From: Ardenticatenales bacterium
GTDB taxonomy: Bacteria > Chloroflexota > Anaerolineae > Promineifilales > Promineifilaceae
Reading direction: 5' to 3'
DNA: 28,542 bases
Assembly: GCA_020634575.1 (NCBI GenBank)
Contig: JACKBM010000069.1
Location: forward strand, 1 to 28,542
Position numbers and translations under genes: made by a program. Each line of letters opens with the position of its first letter. Position 1 is the first letter of the stretch. Below, one piece after another: positions 16,043-24,495 of the stretch. Below the pieces are notes generated by a model. It was not told the DNA's origin. It was given only the letters and a program-made list of their open reading frames with translations, and made no database searches.

Positions 16043-17329
16043 TTACGAACGGACCTTGTCCAGGATGCGCTCAGCGATATGGTCACGAATAATTTCCAAT
16101 GGGATCCGCTCCATAATCGGGTCAAAGAATCCCTGGACAACCATTTCGGTGGCTACATTCCGCGGAATACCCCGGCTCATCAGATAGAAAATCTCTTCCT
16201 GATCCAGCTTACCGATCGTCGATGCGTGCGTACAACGGACATCATCGGCCTGGATTTCCAGCCCGGGGATGGAATCCGCGCGCGCCGTCTTATCCAGAAT
16301 GAGGTTGCGGTTCGCCTGGAAACCATCCATCCGCTGCGCCCCGGGCAAGGTCTTGATCATCCCCTGCCAGACGGAACGGGCCCGGTTTTTCAGCGCCCCT
16401 TTGTACAGAAGGTCGCTGACCGTATCCGGTGCGTTGTGGTTTTGCTGGGTATCCAGGTCGATATGTTGCCGCCCGTTGCCAAAAAACAGGCCGGACATAC
16501 GCGCCCAGCTACCCGGCTGGTCCAGCTCAACGGTCTGGAACGCCTTGGTCAGGCGCGTCCCCATCACGCTGATGATCCAGTCCAGCTTCGCATCCCGGCC
16601 GACACGGCCCCGCTCATGGTTGAACTGCCACATGTTCTCGCCAAAATCCTGCAGCGACGCATACGTCAGGTTGCCCCGATCGCTCACCAGCAGCTCAGTA
16701 GCGCCGTTGTGGATATTCGTATCATCGCTGGTGGCCGAGGCAAACTCCTCAATGAGGGTTGCCTGGGCATCCTCAGCCAGGACGACAAGCGTATGGTTGT
16801 AGGTTTTGCCGCTGGACCAGTTGCTGACCCGGAACGGCGTCTCAATCACGACCCCCTTGGGTACGTAAAGGAACACGCCACCGCGCCAGAACGCGCCATG
16901 CATGGCGGCAAACTTGCCCTCGTCAACAGTCACGGCCTGGGTCATGAAGTATTCTTTGACCAGGTCGCCATGCTCGCTGACTGCCGTGTGCATGTCGGTG
17001 AAGACAACACCCTGAGAGGTAACGCTCTCTTCGACCGTGAACTCCTGCACCACGCCGTCAACCATCACCAGCTTGCCGCTGGCTTCAGTTCCTTCCAGCG
17101 TTTCCGTGAGGCTGTGCGCCGCCGTACCGTGGGCGCCATTTAGAGAAGGGCCAACCTCATCCATCTTGAAACGACGGATGTCGGTGCGCCGCCAGGCTTC
17201 GTCGGTAGTTACCGGCATAGGCAGCGCGTTAAATTTCTCCCAGGCATCCAGCCGGAATGCCTGCATCCATTCAGGTTCATTCAGATGAGCGGATAGCTGC
17301 TCAACTGCTTCTTTTGTGTATTTCGTCAT
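16043..17329 (-). CDS. sufD: Fe-S cluster assembly protein SufD
   Basis: This 428-aa beta-helix protein pairs with SufB on the SufC ATPase to build Fe-S clusters in the cytoplasm. The C-terminal signature DDVRCTHASTIGKLDQEE, with C366 and H368, matches the conserved SufD region containing the functionally important histidine. It continues into [11 protein letters not shown]. The ATG at 17329 is preferred to an in-frame TTG two codons upstream, because AAGG lies at normal distance from the ATG and only one base from the TTG. The gap to sufB is 9 bp. It is the last gene before the terminator at 15887-15932. Confidence 0.95.
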   Translation of the reverse strand: MTKYTKEAVEQLSAHLNEPEWMQAFRLDAWEKFNALPMPVTTDEAWRRTDIRRFKMDEVGPSLNGAHGTAAHSLTETLEGTEASGKLVMVDGVVQEFTVEESVTSQGVVFTDMHTAVSEHGDLVKEYFMTQAVTVDEGKFAAMHGAFWRGGVFLYVPKGVVIETPFRVSNWSSGKTYNHTLVVLAEDAQATLIEEFASATSDDTNIHNGATELLVSDRGNLTYASLQDFGENMWQFNHERGRVGRDAKLDWIISVMGTRLTKAFQTVELDQPGSWARMSGLFFGNGRQHIDLDTQQNHNAPDTVSDLLYKGALKNRARSVWQGMIKTLPGAQRMDGFQANRNLILDKTARADSIPGLEIQADDVRCTHASTIGKLDQEEIFYLMSRGIPRNVATEMVVQGFFDPIMERIPLEIIRDHIAERILDKVRS

Positions 17330-17338
17330 TGCCAAACC

Positions 17339-18772
17339 TTAACCGATTGACCCTTCCATCTGCAGCTGAATCAGACGATTCATCTCGATGGCATATTCCA
17401 TCGGCAGCTCTTTGACCAGGGGTTCAATAAAGCCGTTCACGATCATCGTGTTGGCCATTTCTTCATCGATCCCGCGGCTCATCAGGTAGAAGAGCTGCTC
17501 CTCACCCACCTTGCTCACCGACGCCTCATGGCCAATGTCCACATCCTCATTCTCAATTTCGATATAAGGATAGGTGTCAGATTGGCTGTGCTCATCCAGC
17601 AGCAACGCGTCACAAACCACGTTGGACTTGACGTTGCTGGCTGTCGGGTCCACTTTCAGCAGACCACGGTAAGAGGAACGGCCGCCGTTCTTGCAAATGG
17701 ATTTAGAGATGATGCGGCTGGTGGTGTTGGGTGCATGGTGCACGACCTTGCCACCGGCATCCTGATGCTGGCCCCGGCCGGCAAAGGCGATGGAGAGGAT
17801 TTCCCCATGAGCGCCTTCTTCCATCAGATGGACGGCCGGATATTTCATGGTGACCTTGGAGCCGAGGTTGCCATCAATCCATTCCATGGTCGCGTCTTTG
17901 TACGCCTGGGCCCGCTTGGTCACCAGGTTAAAGACGTTGTTGGACCAGTTCTGGATGGTGGTGTAGCGGCAACGGCCCCCTTTGCGGACCACAATCTCGA
18001 CGACGGCCGAGTGCAGTGAGTCGCTGGAGTAGATCGGCGCGGTGCAGCCTTCAACGTAATGGCAGTAGGCGCCTTCATCAATGATGATGAGGGTGCGCTC
18101 AAACTGACCGACGTTCTTGGCATTGATGCGGAAATAGGCCTGCAACGGCATCTCCACCTCAACGCCCGGCGGCACATAGATAAAGCTACCGCCTGACCAG
18201 ACGGCCGTATTCAGCGCAGCAAACTTGTTGTCGCTGTAGGGAATAATCTTGCCGAAATATTCCTTGACCAGCTCCGGATATTGGGCCAGGCCATCATCCA
18301 TCCCGAGGAAGATGACGCCTTTCTCCTCCAGATCTTTCTTGATGTTGTGGTAAACCACTTCGGACTCATACTGAGCCGCTACACCAGAGAGATATTTCTG
18401 CTCCGCTTCCGGAATACCCAGTTTGTTGAAGGTGTCCTTAATATAAGAAGGGACATCTTCCCAGGAATCTTCCTGCCGGCTGGAGGGCTTGATGTAATAG
18501 TAGATGTCATCAAAGTCGATTTCACCCAGGTCCGCACCCCATTCCGGCATCGGCCGGTCCAGGAAATGCTGATAAGCCTTCAGACGGATGTCCAGCATCC
18601 ATTCCGGCTCATTTTTCATGGTGGACATATGGCGAATCAAATCTTCATTTAAGCCCTTGCCGGACTTAAAGACATAATCTTCTGCATCGGCGAAGCCATA
18701 CTTCTGGGCGTAATCGGCATTAACCTCGGCGACAACTTCTTCTTCCGATAGTTCGCGTTCGAACTCAGACAT
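17339..18772 (-). CDS. sufB: Fe-S cluster assembly protein SufB
   Basis: This 477-aa core scaffold subunit of the SufBCD complex assembles the nascent cluster with SufD. The typical N-terminus (YAQKYGF) is present, followed by the beta-helix core. The C-terminal region carries [16 protein letters not shown], where C387 corresponds in position to the essential E. coli C405, and then [18 protein letters not shown]. No intein is present. Ribosome binding site GGAGG overlaps the sufC stop codon (TAGGAGGCATTATG), so sufC and sufB are tightly coupled. Length is normal for the family. Confidence 0.97.
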   Translation of the reverse strand: MSEFERELSEEEVVAEVNADYAQKYGFADAEDYVFKSGKGLNEDLIRHMSTMKNEPEWMLDIRLKAYQHFLDRPMPEWGADLGEIDFDDIYYYIKPSSRQEDSWEDVPSYIKDTFNKLGIPEAEQKYLSGVAAQYESEVVYHNIKKDLEEKGVIFLGMDDGLAQYPELVKEYFGKIIPYSDNKFAALNTAVWSGGSFIYVPPGVEVEMPLQAYFRINAKNVGQFERTLIIIDEGAYCHYVEGCTAPIYSSDSLHSAVVEIVVRKGGRCRYTTIQNWSNNVFNLVTKRAQAYKDATMEWIDGNLGSKVTMKYPAVHLMEEGAHGEILSIAFAGRGQHQDAGGKVVHHAPNTTSRIISKSICKNGGRSSYRGLLKVDPTASNVKSNVVCDALLLDEHSQSDTYPYIEIENEDVDIGHEASVSKVGEEQLFYLMSRGIDEEMANTMIVNGFIEPLVKELPMEYAIEMNRLIQLQMEGSIG

Positions 18773-18780
18773 AATGCCTC

Positions 18781-19551
18781 CTAGGCTGTGTGCTTATCCC
18801 GAATCCAGTCGTAGCCCTTCTCTTCGAGTTTCAGGGCGAGCTCGGGGCCGGCGCTTTCCACGATGCGGCCGTCAAGCATGACATGGACATGCTGGGGTTG
18901 AATGTAATTGAGGATGCGCTGGTAATGGGTAATGACAAGAGTGCCCATCTTAAACTCTTCACGCAGCCGGTTGGCGCCTTCGGAGACGATACGCAGCGCG
19001 TCAATGTCCAGACCTGAGTCAGTCTCATCCATGATGGCGATCTTGGGCTCAACGGTGGCCATCTGCAGGATCTCCGCCCGCTTCTTCTCACCGCCGGAGA
19101 AGCCTTCATTCAGATAACGACCAGCAAATTTGTGGTCGATATTGAGCATATCCATCTTTTCCGTCAGCAGCCGGCGGAAAGCCGGGATGGAGATACCCTT
19201 ACTGTCGGCATCCTCGGCCCGCATCCGCGAATTGATGACCTGGCGCAGGAACTTGGCCACGGTCACGCCGGGAACGGAGACCGGGTACTGGAAGGCCAGG
19301 AACAGGCCGGCCCGGGAACGCTCATCAGCTTCCATTTCCAGTAGATCTTCACCATTAAAGATGATCTGACCGGCGGTCACTTCATAGGCGGGGTGACCCG
19401 CCAGGGTATAGGCCAGCGTGCTTTTGCCAGACCCGTTGGGTCCCATCAGGGCATGAATCTCGCCCTGGCGAATAAGAAGATCAACCCCTTTCAAAATCGG
19501 CTGATCGTCGACGCTGACATGCAAATTCTTGATTTCGAGCGCGGCAGTCAT
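18781..19551 (-). CDS. sufC: SUF complex ABC ATPase SufC
   Basis: This 256-aa soluble ABC-type ATPase drives the SufBCD complex. All motifs are intact: Walker [10 protein letters not shown] (37-45), Q-loop Q88 (AFQYP), signature FSGGEKKR (151-158, in the SufC-specific form), Walker B IAIMDE (171-176) with the D-loop SGLD, and the H-loop histidine H209 (VITHY). No membrane segment is present. It is the first gene of the minus-strand SUF operon, 93 nt downstream of the predicted transcription start, and has an AGAGG ribosome binding site. Confidence 0.98.
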   Translation of the reverse strand: MTAALEIKNLHVSVDDQPILKGVDLLIRQGEIHALMGPNGSGKSTLAYTLAGHPAYEVTAGQIIFNGEDLLEMEADERSRAGLFLAFQYPVSVPGVTVAKFLRQVINSRMRAEDADSKGISIPAFRRLLTEKMDMLNIDHKFAGRYLNEGFSGGEKKRAEILQMATVEPKIAIMDETDSGLDIDALRIVSEGANRLREEFKMGTLVITHYQRILNYIQPQHVHVMLDGRIVESAGPELALKLEEKGYDWIRDKHTA

Positions 19552-19584
19552 GAACCTCTATTACTCCTGTTCAAACATGATAAA

Positions 19585-19609
19585 GCAGCGCCGCTTGCGC
19601 CAGCGCTGC
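19585..19609 (-). other. leader hairpin upstream of sufC
   Basis: GCAGCGC and GCGCTGC pair around an 11-nt loop within the ~93-nt 5' leader of the sufC transcript. It is followed by no T-run. It could modulate mRNA stability or translation. Confidence 0.5.
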
Positions 19610-19650
19610 CTGATAGTCGCATCATTTTAGCGGTTATTAAGGACGGCGAG

Positions 19651-19679
19651 ATTATAGCACGGCCACGTCCGAGCGTCAA
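19651..19679 (-). promoter_or_regulatory. sufC operon promoter
   Basis: On the minus strand TTGACG (19674-19679), a 17-nt spacer, then TATAAT (19651-19656) preceded by TG (extended -10). Expected start is near 19644. It is divergent from the sufR promoter; the -35 boxes are separated by 33 bp of AT-rich DNA containing the repeated AAAATGA, a candidate SufR-binding stretch. Confidence 0.85.
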
Positions 19680-19712
19680 TATTTATTATAAAAATGATAA
19701 AAATGACGGAAA

Positions 19713-19741
19713 TTGACAGTGGGTAGGGCGAATGTTATAAT
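19713..19741 (+). promoter_or_regulatory. sufR promoter (perfect consensus)
   Basis: TTGACA (19713-19718), a 17-nt spacer, TATAAT (19736-19741), also with an extended TGn. GGGCG and CGCCC arms flank the -10. Such a full-consensus promoter for a repressor gene implies strong negative control, probably by SufR itself. Confidence 0.88.
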
Positions 19742-19782
19742 GCCGCCCGAAGATTAACTATAGGTGGCTGGGGAATTTTAGC

Positions 19783-20448
19783 GTGAAATCTGTATCAGGC
19801 AATGGCAAGCAAAGTACGCGGGAAACCATCCTGCATCATATCAAGACGATGCCGGAAGCAACCGTCGATCAGCTGGCCGACCAGGTTGATATCTCACCGG
19901 TCACCGTCCGCCATCACCTGAACGCGCTCCTGGCTGAAGGCTTGCTGGTTACCCGCACGGTGCGGCGCAAAGTTGGCCGCCCCTACTACGTCTACACCCT
20001 GAGCGAATCCGGCCACGAGCTTTTTCCCAAACGATACGTGCGTCTGAGCAACCGTTTACTGAGCGAGATCAAGAGCCGCTTCTCACCAGAGGTGGCTGCC
20101 GATCTGATGCGCAGCGTCGTGCAGGACATCATCGACGAACATCGGGATGCATACGAGGCCAAGGATAGCTTTGAAGATCGGCTGGTCTTCCTGATTGAAC
20201 TGCTCGGGGCGGAAGGCTTTGTGGCCCAATGGGAGAAATCCGCCAAAGGGGAATACCGGCTGACCGAATATGGTTGTCCCTACATTTCCGTTGGCGAAAA
20301 CCACAGCGAGATCTGCTCCTTTGATACGGAACTGATGATTTCGGTCCTGCAAACCGATGTCACCCAACACAGTTGTATGCTCAATGGGGATTCCTGCTGC
20401 GAATTCTCATTTAAAGCGCCCATAGACTTGACAAACGGGTTAAATTAG
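19783..20448 (+). CDS. sufR: SufR-type Fe-S-sensing transcriptional repressor
   Basis: This 221-aa regulator has a winged-helix DNA-binding domain at about 10-75 (QLADQVDISPVTVRHHL recognition region, wing RRKVGRPYYVY). Its C-terminal half carries cysteines C165 (YGCPY), C178, C198, C205 and C206. This fits SufR, which represses suf genes when its [4Fe-4S] cluster is intact and releases DNA on iron or oxidative stress. The spacing is C-x12-C-x19-C-x6-CC. The start is GTG. Its promoter lies back to back with that of sufC, and it is followed 75 bp later by sufT. Both position and cysteines support control of the suf locus. Confidence 0.88.
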   Translation: MKSVSGNGKQSTRETILHHIKTMPEATVDQLADQVDISPVTVRHHLNALLAEGLLVTRTVRRKVGRPYYVYTLSESGHELFPKRYVRLSNRLLSEIKSRFSPEVAADLMRSVVQDIIDEHRDAYEAKDSFEDRLVFLIELLGAEGFVAQWEKSAKGEYRLTEYGCPYISVGENHSEICSFDTELMISVLQTDVTQHSCMLNGDSCCEFSFKAPIDLTNGLN

Positions 20449-20523
20449 AAAGGAACAAAAATAGTTCCTGACCGCATCCGGCCGGTTTCACCCTGCCGCT
20501 GCGACCCCTGCGAGGAAATAAAT

Positions 20524-20835
20524 ATGCTGGCAAATGTTGAAGAGCAAAAAGAAGAAATTACCGAGGCGCTCCGCTCCGTCATCGACCCGGAAATTGGCCT
20601 GAATGTCGTCGAACTTGGCCTTATCCGTAACATCGAAGTTGGCCCCGAAAATGAGGCTAAACTGACTATGATCCTGACGACGCCGTTCTGTCCCTATGGC
20701 CCCCAGATCATCGAACAGGTGCGCCGTACCGTCAGTACCGTCACCGGCGGCAAAGCTGTCGTTGAGATCGGTACTGAGTTGTGGGACCCGTCGATGATGG
20801 AGGAAGGCGCCGGCGGCGATTGGGGTCTTTTCTAG
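20524..20835 (+). CDS. sufT: MIP18/DUF59 family Fe-S maturation protein SufT
   Basis: This 103-aa single-domain MIP18-family protein has the hallmark DPEIGLNVVELGLI (21-34) and a conserved cysteine C56 in TTPFCPYGP. It also has a C-terminal WDPSMM (87-92). Proteins of this family assist maturation of Fe-S proteins under high demand. An alternative relative is PaaD, but the SUF neighbourhood favours SufT. The start ATG has GAGGAAA 5 nt upstream. It is likely co-transcribed with sufR and ended by the palindromic terminator that begins 27 bp after its stop. Confidence 0.9.
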   Translation: MLANVEEQKEEITEALRSVIDPEIGLNVVELGLIRNIEVGPENEAKLTMILTTPFCPYGPQIIEQVRRTVSTVTGGKAVVEIGTELWDPSMMEEGAGGDWGLF

Positions 20836-20861
20836 CCCTAAGCCGTCGTCTCGTAAATTTC

Positions 20862-20895
20862 AGGTGACGGACCGGCCGGTCCGTCACCTTTTTTT
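20862..20895 (+). terminator. perfect palindromic intrinsic terminator after sufT
   Basis: A 28-bp perfect palindrome (20862-20889, arms AGGTGACGGACCGG / CCGGTCCGTCACCT) is followed by a run of seven T's. The centre is ACCGGCCGGT. It ends the sufR-sufT transcript and lies 13 bp before the rlmN start codon. Confidence 0.93.
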
Positions 20896-20908
20896 GCCTA
20901 TTAACGCC

Positions 20909-21937
20909 GTGATCAACCTCTATGATCTTACCCGTTCAGAGCTGATTGCCCTGCTGGAAAGCTGGGGTTTTTCAGCCTACCACGGCGAAAAACTGTTTCG
21001 AGCGCTTTATCAGCCGGGCCTGTCCGACCTGGCCAGCCTGACTGAGATCCGGCCGGATCTCCACAGCCAGCTCCTGACGCAAGCCGCCCTACCCCAACCA
21101 ACCGTCAAACTAGCGACGCACAGCCAGGATGACCTGACGCGCAAATATTTGCTGGCAATGGCTGATGGCGCTGCTATCGAGACAGTGATTATGGAATTTA
21201 CCGGCCGGTACACCGCCTGCGTCAGTACCCAGGTCGGTTGCGCCATGGGCTGCGTTTTCTGCGCTACCGGCCAGATGGGCTTCCACCGCCATCTCAGCCC
21301 GGGCGAAATTGTCGCCCAGGTCCGTTTTGTCGCCGAGACCCTGGCCGGCGAGGGCAAAAGCCTGCGCAATGTCGTCCTCATGGGCATGGGCGAGCCTTTG
21401 CACAACTACGACGCCACGATGGCCGCCATCGACATCCTCACCGACCATGCCGGTATCGCCCTGGGGCCGCGCCATATCACGCTCAGCACCGTCGGCGTCG
21501 TCCCCGGCATCCGCCGCCTGGCCGCCGACGACCGGCCCATCAACCTGGCCGTCAGCCTCCACGCCGCCACCGACACGGAGCGAATGGCGTTGGTGCCGCC
21601 CGCCCGCCGCTGGCCGCTGGCTGAGCTCATCGACGCCTGCCGCGACTACTGCGAGCAACGCGGCCGGCGCATCTTCTTCGAGTGGACGCTTATCGCCGGC
21701 AAAAACGATACGCCAGAACAAGCCCACGCCGTTGGCCAGCTCCTGCAAGGGCTGCAGGCCCACGTCAACCTCATCCCACTCAACCCCACGGATGGCTACA
21801 CCGGCACGCCCAGCGATCCCGCCGCCGTCCGCGCCTTCCAGCAGATCCTGGCCACCTACGATCTACCCAGCACCGTCCGCCAACGCCGCGGCATCGACGT
21901 CGCCGCCGGCTGTGGCCAGCTGGCCAGCCGGGCATAG
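20909..21937 (+). CDS. rlmN: 23S rRNA (adenine2503-C2)-methyltransferase RlmN
   Basis: This 342-aa radical-SAM enzyme methylates C2 of A2503 in 23S rRNA and A37 in some tRNAs. The SAM-cluster motif CxxxCxxC is C111-C115-C118. The paired catalytic cysteines are C104 (ACVSTQ, seven residues before the cluster) and C335 near the C-terminus (GIDVAAGCG). A longer reading from a GTG at 20864 would begin inside the sufT terminator stem. The GTG at 20909 instead gives the family-typical N-terminus NLYDLT. No Shine-Dalgarno is visible, and TATTAA at 20899-20904 could be a -10 for a leaderless mRNA. It ends 4 bp from the convergent thiamine-binding protein gene. Confidence 0.94.
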   Translation: MINLYDLTRSELIALLESWGFSAYHGEKLFRALYQPGLSDLASLTEIRPDLHSQLLTQAALPQPTVKLATHSQDDLTRKYLLAMADGAAIETVIMEFTGRYTACVSTQVGCAMGCVFCATGQMGFHRHLSPGEIVAQVRFVAETLAGEGKSLRNVVLMGMGEPLHNYDATMAAIDILTDHAGIALGPRHITLSTVGVVPGIRRLAADDRPINLAVSLHAATDTERMALVPPARRWPLAELIDACRDYCEQRGRRIFFEWTLIAGKNDTPEQAHAVGQLLQGLQAHVNLIPLNPTDGYTGTPSDPAAVRAFQQILATYDLPSTVRQRRGIDVAAGCGQLASRA

Positions 21938-21941
21938 GCGG

Positions 21942-23003
21942 CTACCGCAACACCACCTCAGTCCACGCCTCGATCCAAACGTCCCGATTGGCATCAATCT
22001 CTTCAGGTGAAATGTCAGCCGGGCTTTCAGCAATATCGCCGAATTCAACAAATTCAGCCGGCAACTCGGCATTCTCATTGGCCGGGAAGACAAACATGTT
22101 GAGCGGAATATCTTCCTGGAACGGCACACTCAGCATGTAATCGATGAACTGCTGCGCCGCGGCCTCATGCTCGGTCCCGGCCAAAATACCGACAAACTCC
22201 ACCTGCCGGAAGCAACTCCCCGGCGCCACGATGTTGCCGCTGGGACTCTCACTTACTGGCGGGTCAGCGAAGATCACCTCAGCCGGCGGGCTGGTGGCGT
22301 AGGAGACAACCAGCGGCCGGTCGCCATCGCTGGCCACGGTGAAGCTACCATAATACGCCTCAGACCAGCCATTCATGACCAGCACGTCATTGGCGCGTAA
22401 ATCAGCCCAATAATCCAGATAGGTGTAATCGCCCGTCTCGCCAAATTGATCGATCGTGGCCAACAGGAAGGCCAGGCCGGGGCTTGAGGTGGCCGGGTTT
22501 TCCACGACCAGCAAGCCCGCATAGGCCGGGTCGGTCAGCTCTGCCAGGGAGGCCGGCACCGCCAGCCCGTTATCGGCGAAGTAGGCTTTGTCATAGTTCA
22601 GACAAACATCCCCGAAGTCGACAGGCAGGAGGTGGTGGCTTTCATCCAGCTCGAACCGATCCGGGATCTCTGCCAGGAGCGGCGACTCGTAAGGGATGAA
22701 GATCTCCGACGCCAGCGCCCGGCCAAGGAAGCTGTTATCCACGCCGAAAAAAACATCGGCCAGCGGGTCGTCTTTGGCCAGGATCGCCTGGTTGAGCGCC
22801 TCGCCGGCATCACCGGCCGGTAACAATTCAATCGTGATCCCGGTCTCTTCGGTAAACGCCGCCAGGATCTCATCACTCACGGTAAACGAGTCATGGCTCA
22901 TGACGGTCAAGGTTACAGGCCCGTCCTCAACACTGCTACCACAGGCGGCTAACGCCATGACAGCCGCCAACATCATCAACAAAAAGAAGAAATCTCTTTT
23001 CAC
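21942..23003 (-). CDS. thiB: thiamine-type ABC transporter substrate-binding lipoprotein
   Basis: This 353-aa periplasmic/extracellular binding protein resembles TbpA/ThiB of thiamine (or thiamine phosphate) importers. The N-terminal lipoprotein signal has lipobox ALAAC with C21 as the lipidated cysteine. Then VTLTVMSHDSF, the typical first strand, and ADVFFGVDN follow. The GTG at 23003 is preferred because GGAGG lies just upstream; a TTG ten codons further up would add a stretch before the signal peptide. It follows thiN by 30 bp in the TPP-riboswitch transcript, which supports thiamine as ligand. No permease or ATPase gene follows. Confidence 0.88.
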   Translation of the reverse strand: MKRDFFFLLMMLAAVMALAACGSSVEDGPVTLTVMSHDSFTVSDEILAAFTEETGITIELLPAGDAGEALNQAILAKDDPLADVFFGVDNSFLGRALASEIFIPYESPLLAEIPDRFELDESHHLLPVDFGDVCLNYDKAYFADNGLAVPASLAELTDPAYAGLLVVENPATSSPGLAFLLATIDQFGETGDYTYLDYWADLRANDVLVMNGWSEAYYGSFTVASDGDRPLVVSYATSPPAEVIFADPPVSESPSGNIVAPGSCFRQVEFVGILAGTEHEAAAQQFIDYMLSVPFQEDIPLNMFVFPANENAELPAEFVEFGDIAESPADISPEEIDANRDVWIEAWTEVVLR

Positions 23004-23033
23004 CTTTTCCTCCACGAATATCAATACAATCAA

Positions 23034-23681
23034 CTACCGCTGCCAGCGGCCGTCGGTATGAATACAAAGTAAACTGCCACTCGTGATGGCTACCCACGCT
23101 TCAGCCGTCTCCATCACGTTGCTGATCCCCCGGGCCGGGCCAAAGCGCAGCCATTCATCTTGCAGGACCCAGGCCAGGCCGGCGGTGGCCTGGACATGAA
23201 CATCACCGGCCAGCGGGATCAGCGAGACGGTGTCGCCCGGCTTGCCTTTAATCACGCATTCGCGCTGGATGAGCCACATTTCCTGGTAAGGGGCGACGAG
23301 TTTGACCGGCCGATCCCGCACCGCCTCATGCGTTAATAGCAGGATATTGGCCAGATGCTGGTCCAGCCGCCCGCCAAACGCCCCCAGCACCACCACTGGC
23401 TCCGGATACCGCTCTACCGCCAGCAGCAGCGCCAGCTCCAGGTCTGTCTCATCCTTGGCAGCGGGAAAACGTATAATCTCACCGCCCGCTGCCTCAATCC
23501 GCATCAGCTGTTCAGCCGAAATGGAATCCAGATCGCCGATCAGCAGATCAGGCAGCCGGCCCACCTTCTGCAGATGGCGCAAACCACCATCGACGGCAAT
23601 CAATCGGGTCGCTTCAGCCAGATAAGGTTCCAGCCAGGTGCCCGGTTCCAGATCTCCGTTGGCGAACAACAACACACTCAT
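23034..23681 (-). CDS. thiN: thiamine pyrophosphokinase
   Basis: This 215-aa cytoplasmic enzyme transfers pyrophosphate from ATP to thiamine to give TPP. Family motifs seen are AVDGG (29-33), IGDLDS (48-53), KDETDLELAL (76-85) and GAFGGRLDQHLAN around 100-112. The ATG at 23681 is chosen because a longer frame would run through the riboswitch terminator and aptamer 3' end. GGGGG lies a few bases upstream. Together with the following binding-protein gene it forms a thiamine salvage pair. Expression is likely shut off by TPP through the leader. Confidence 0.93.
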   Translation of the reverse strand: MSVLLFANGDLEPGTWLEPYLAEATRLIAVDGGLRHLQKVGRLPDLLIGDLDSISAEQLMRIEAAGGEIIRFPAAKDETDLELALLLAVERYPEPVVVLGAFGGRLDQHLANILLLTHEAVRDRPVKLVAPYQEMWLIQRECVIKGKPGDTVSLIPLAGDVHVQATAGLAWVLQDEWLRFGPARGISNVMETAEAWVAITSGSLLCIHTDGRWQR

Positions 23682-23706
23682 AACGCCCCCATTCAGCCCG
23701 GGAAAC

Positions 23707-23734
23707 AAAAAACGGCTACCGATACCGGTAGCCG
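23707..23734 (-). terminator. riboswitch expression-platform terminator
   Basis: On the minus strand a 9-bp stem (CGGCTACCG / CGGTAGCCG) with a 4-nt loop is followed by six T's. It lies between the TPP aptamer and the thiN ATG, as expected for TPP-induced premature termination. Confidence 0.9.
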
Positions 23735-23751
23735 TAGATGACAAGTTCTCC

Positions 23752-23840
23752 ATTCCTACGCCGGCATTACCCGGATCAGGTCAGCAGGTCGATAGCGCGG
23801 TAGCTATCCTCTCAGCCGGGCTGCCCCAGCTCCCTGTTGG
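23752..23840 (-). promoter_or_regulatory. TPP riboswitch (THI element)
   Basis: On the minus strand the conserved segments CTGAGAGGAT and GACCTGATCCGGGTAATG, then CCGGCGTAGGAA, appear in the right order and spacing for a TPP aptamer. A variable stem (GATAGCTACCGCGCTATC) lies between them. A terminator follows downstream. It should reduce thiN-thiB expression when TPP is plentiful. Confidence 0.93.
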
Positions 23841-23866
23841 TTCAATTTTTAAGCGCAAGCCACTAC

Positions 23867-23895
23867 AGTATACGCAGCCCAACGCCGCTTCGCAA
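23867..23895 (-). promoter_or_regulatory. promoter of the TPP-riboswitch operon
   Basis: On the minus strand TTGCGA (23890-23895), a 17-nt spacer, TATACT (23867-23872). Expected start is near 23860, about 20 nt before the aptamer. It abuts the 3' end of the response-regulator gene. Confidence 0.75.
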
Positions 23896-23896
23896 C

Positions 23897-24301
23897 TCAC
23901 GCCAACCGGCGCAGCACCCGGCGTACTCGCGACAGCAACTGGGCCGTGCTGGCTGGCTTGATGATGTAATCCTCGGCATATTGATCCAGCCCACGCACGA
24001 TCGACCCCTGATCATCCGCCACCGTCATAAAAATGACCGGCAGCTCATGCCGCTTCTGCACCCTCTCGCAGAACTCAAACCCGCTCATGCCAGGCATGTT
24101 GAGATCCACAATGGCCAGGTCAGGCGGCCCCCACTGATCAATGTGGTTCAACGCCACCTGTCCGGAGTCAGCCAGCGTCACCTGGTAGCCAGCGCTTTGC
24201 AGCATGCTGCCAAATATGTCCCGGATGTGGGGGTTATCATCAAGCACGAGGATCCGAATGTTTGCCGGATCCAGGTCATTGGGCAATGTTCCAGTACTCA
24301 T
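23897..24301 (-). CDS. single-domain response regulator (CheY-like)
   Basis: This 134-aa receiver domain stands alone with no output domain. The acidic pocket D21-D22, phospho-acceptor D66 (AIVDLNMPG), T93 (IFMT) and K115 (IIKP) are all present, so it should be phosphorylated by a histidine kinase. No kinase gene is nearby. The ATG at 24301 is preferred to a GTG three codons upstream because GGAG lies 8 nt before it. The first ~14 residues are a short non-conserved extension. Its partner and target cannot be deduced; it is not part of the thiamine transcript, which begins after it. Confidence 0.92.
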   Translation of the reverse strand: MSTGTLPNDLDPANIRILVLDDNPHIRDIFGSMLQSAGYQVTLADSGQVALNHIDQWGPPDLAIVDLNMPGMSGFEFCERVQKRHELPVIFMTVADDQGSIVRGLDQYAEDYIIKPASTAQLLSRVRRVLRRLA

Positions 24302-24495
24302 ACCTAGCACTCCGTACCTTAGTATAGCGGTTTATACGGGACATCCCAATAAACTTTCAGTGAACGCGGAAATTCGCACACCTGCCGCCCAAACAGACGC
24401 CATAGCCTAACCGATCGTGCTATGCTAAACTTTCTTCACTGTTGCCGGCAGACAATTTGCCGGCTTTCAGGTCGACCAGCTGGAGAGAGTCTCGC

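Noticed and set aside
16001..17143. 380-codon plus-strand frame opposite sufD
   Set aside because: It is antisense to a well-matched sufD, with no ribosome binding site or recognisable domain.
20864..20908. 15-codon N-terminal extension of rlmN
   Set aside because: It would be encoded by the stem and T-run of the sufT terminator and is not part of the conserved RlmN N-terminus.
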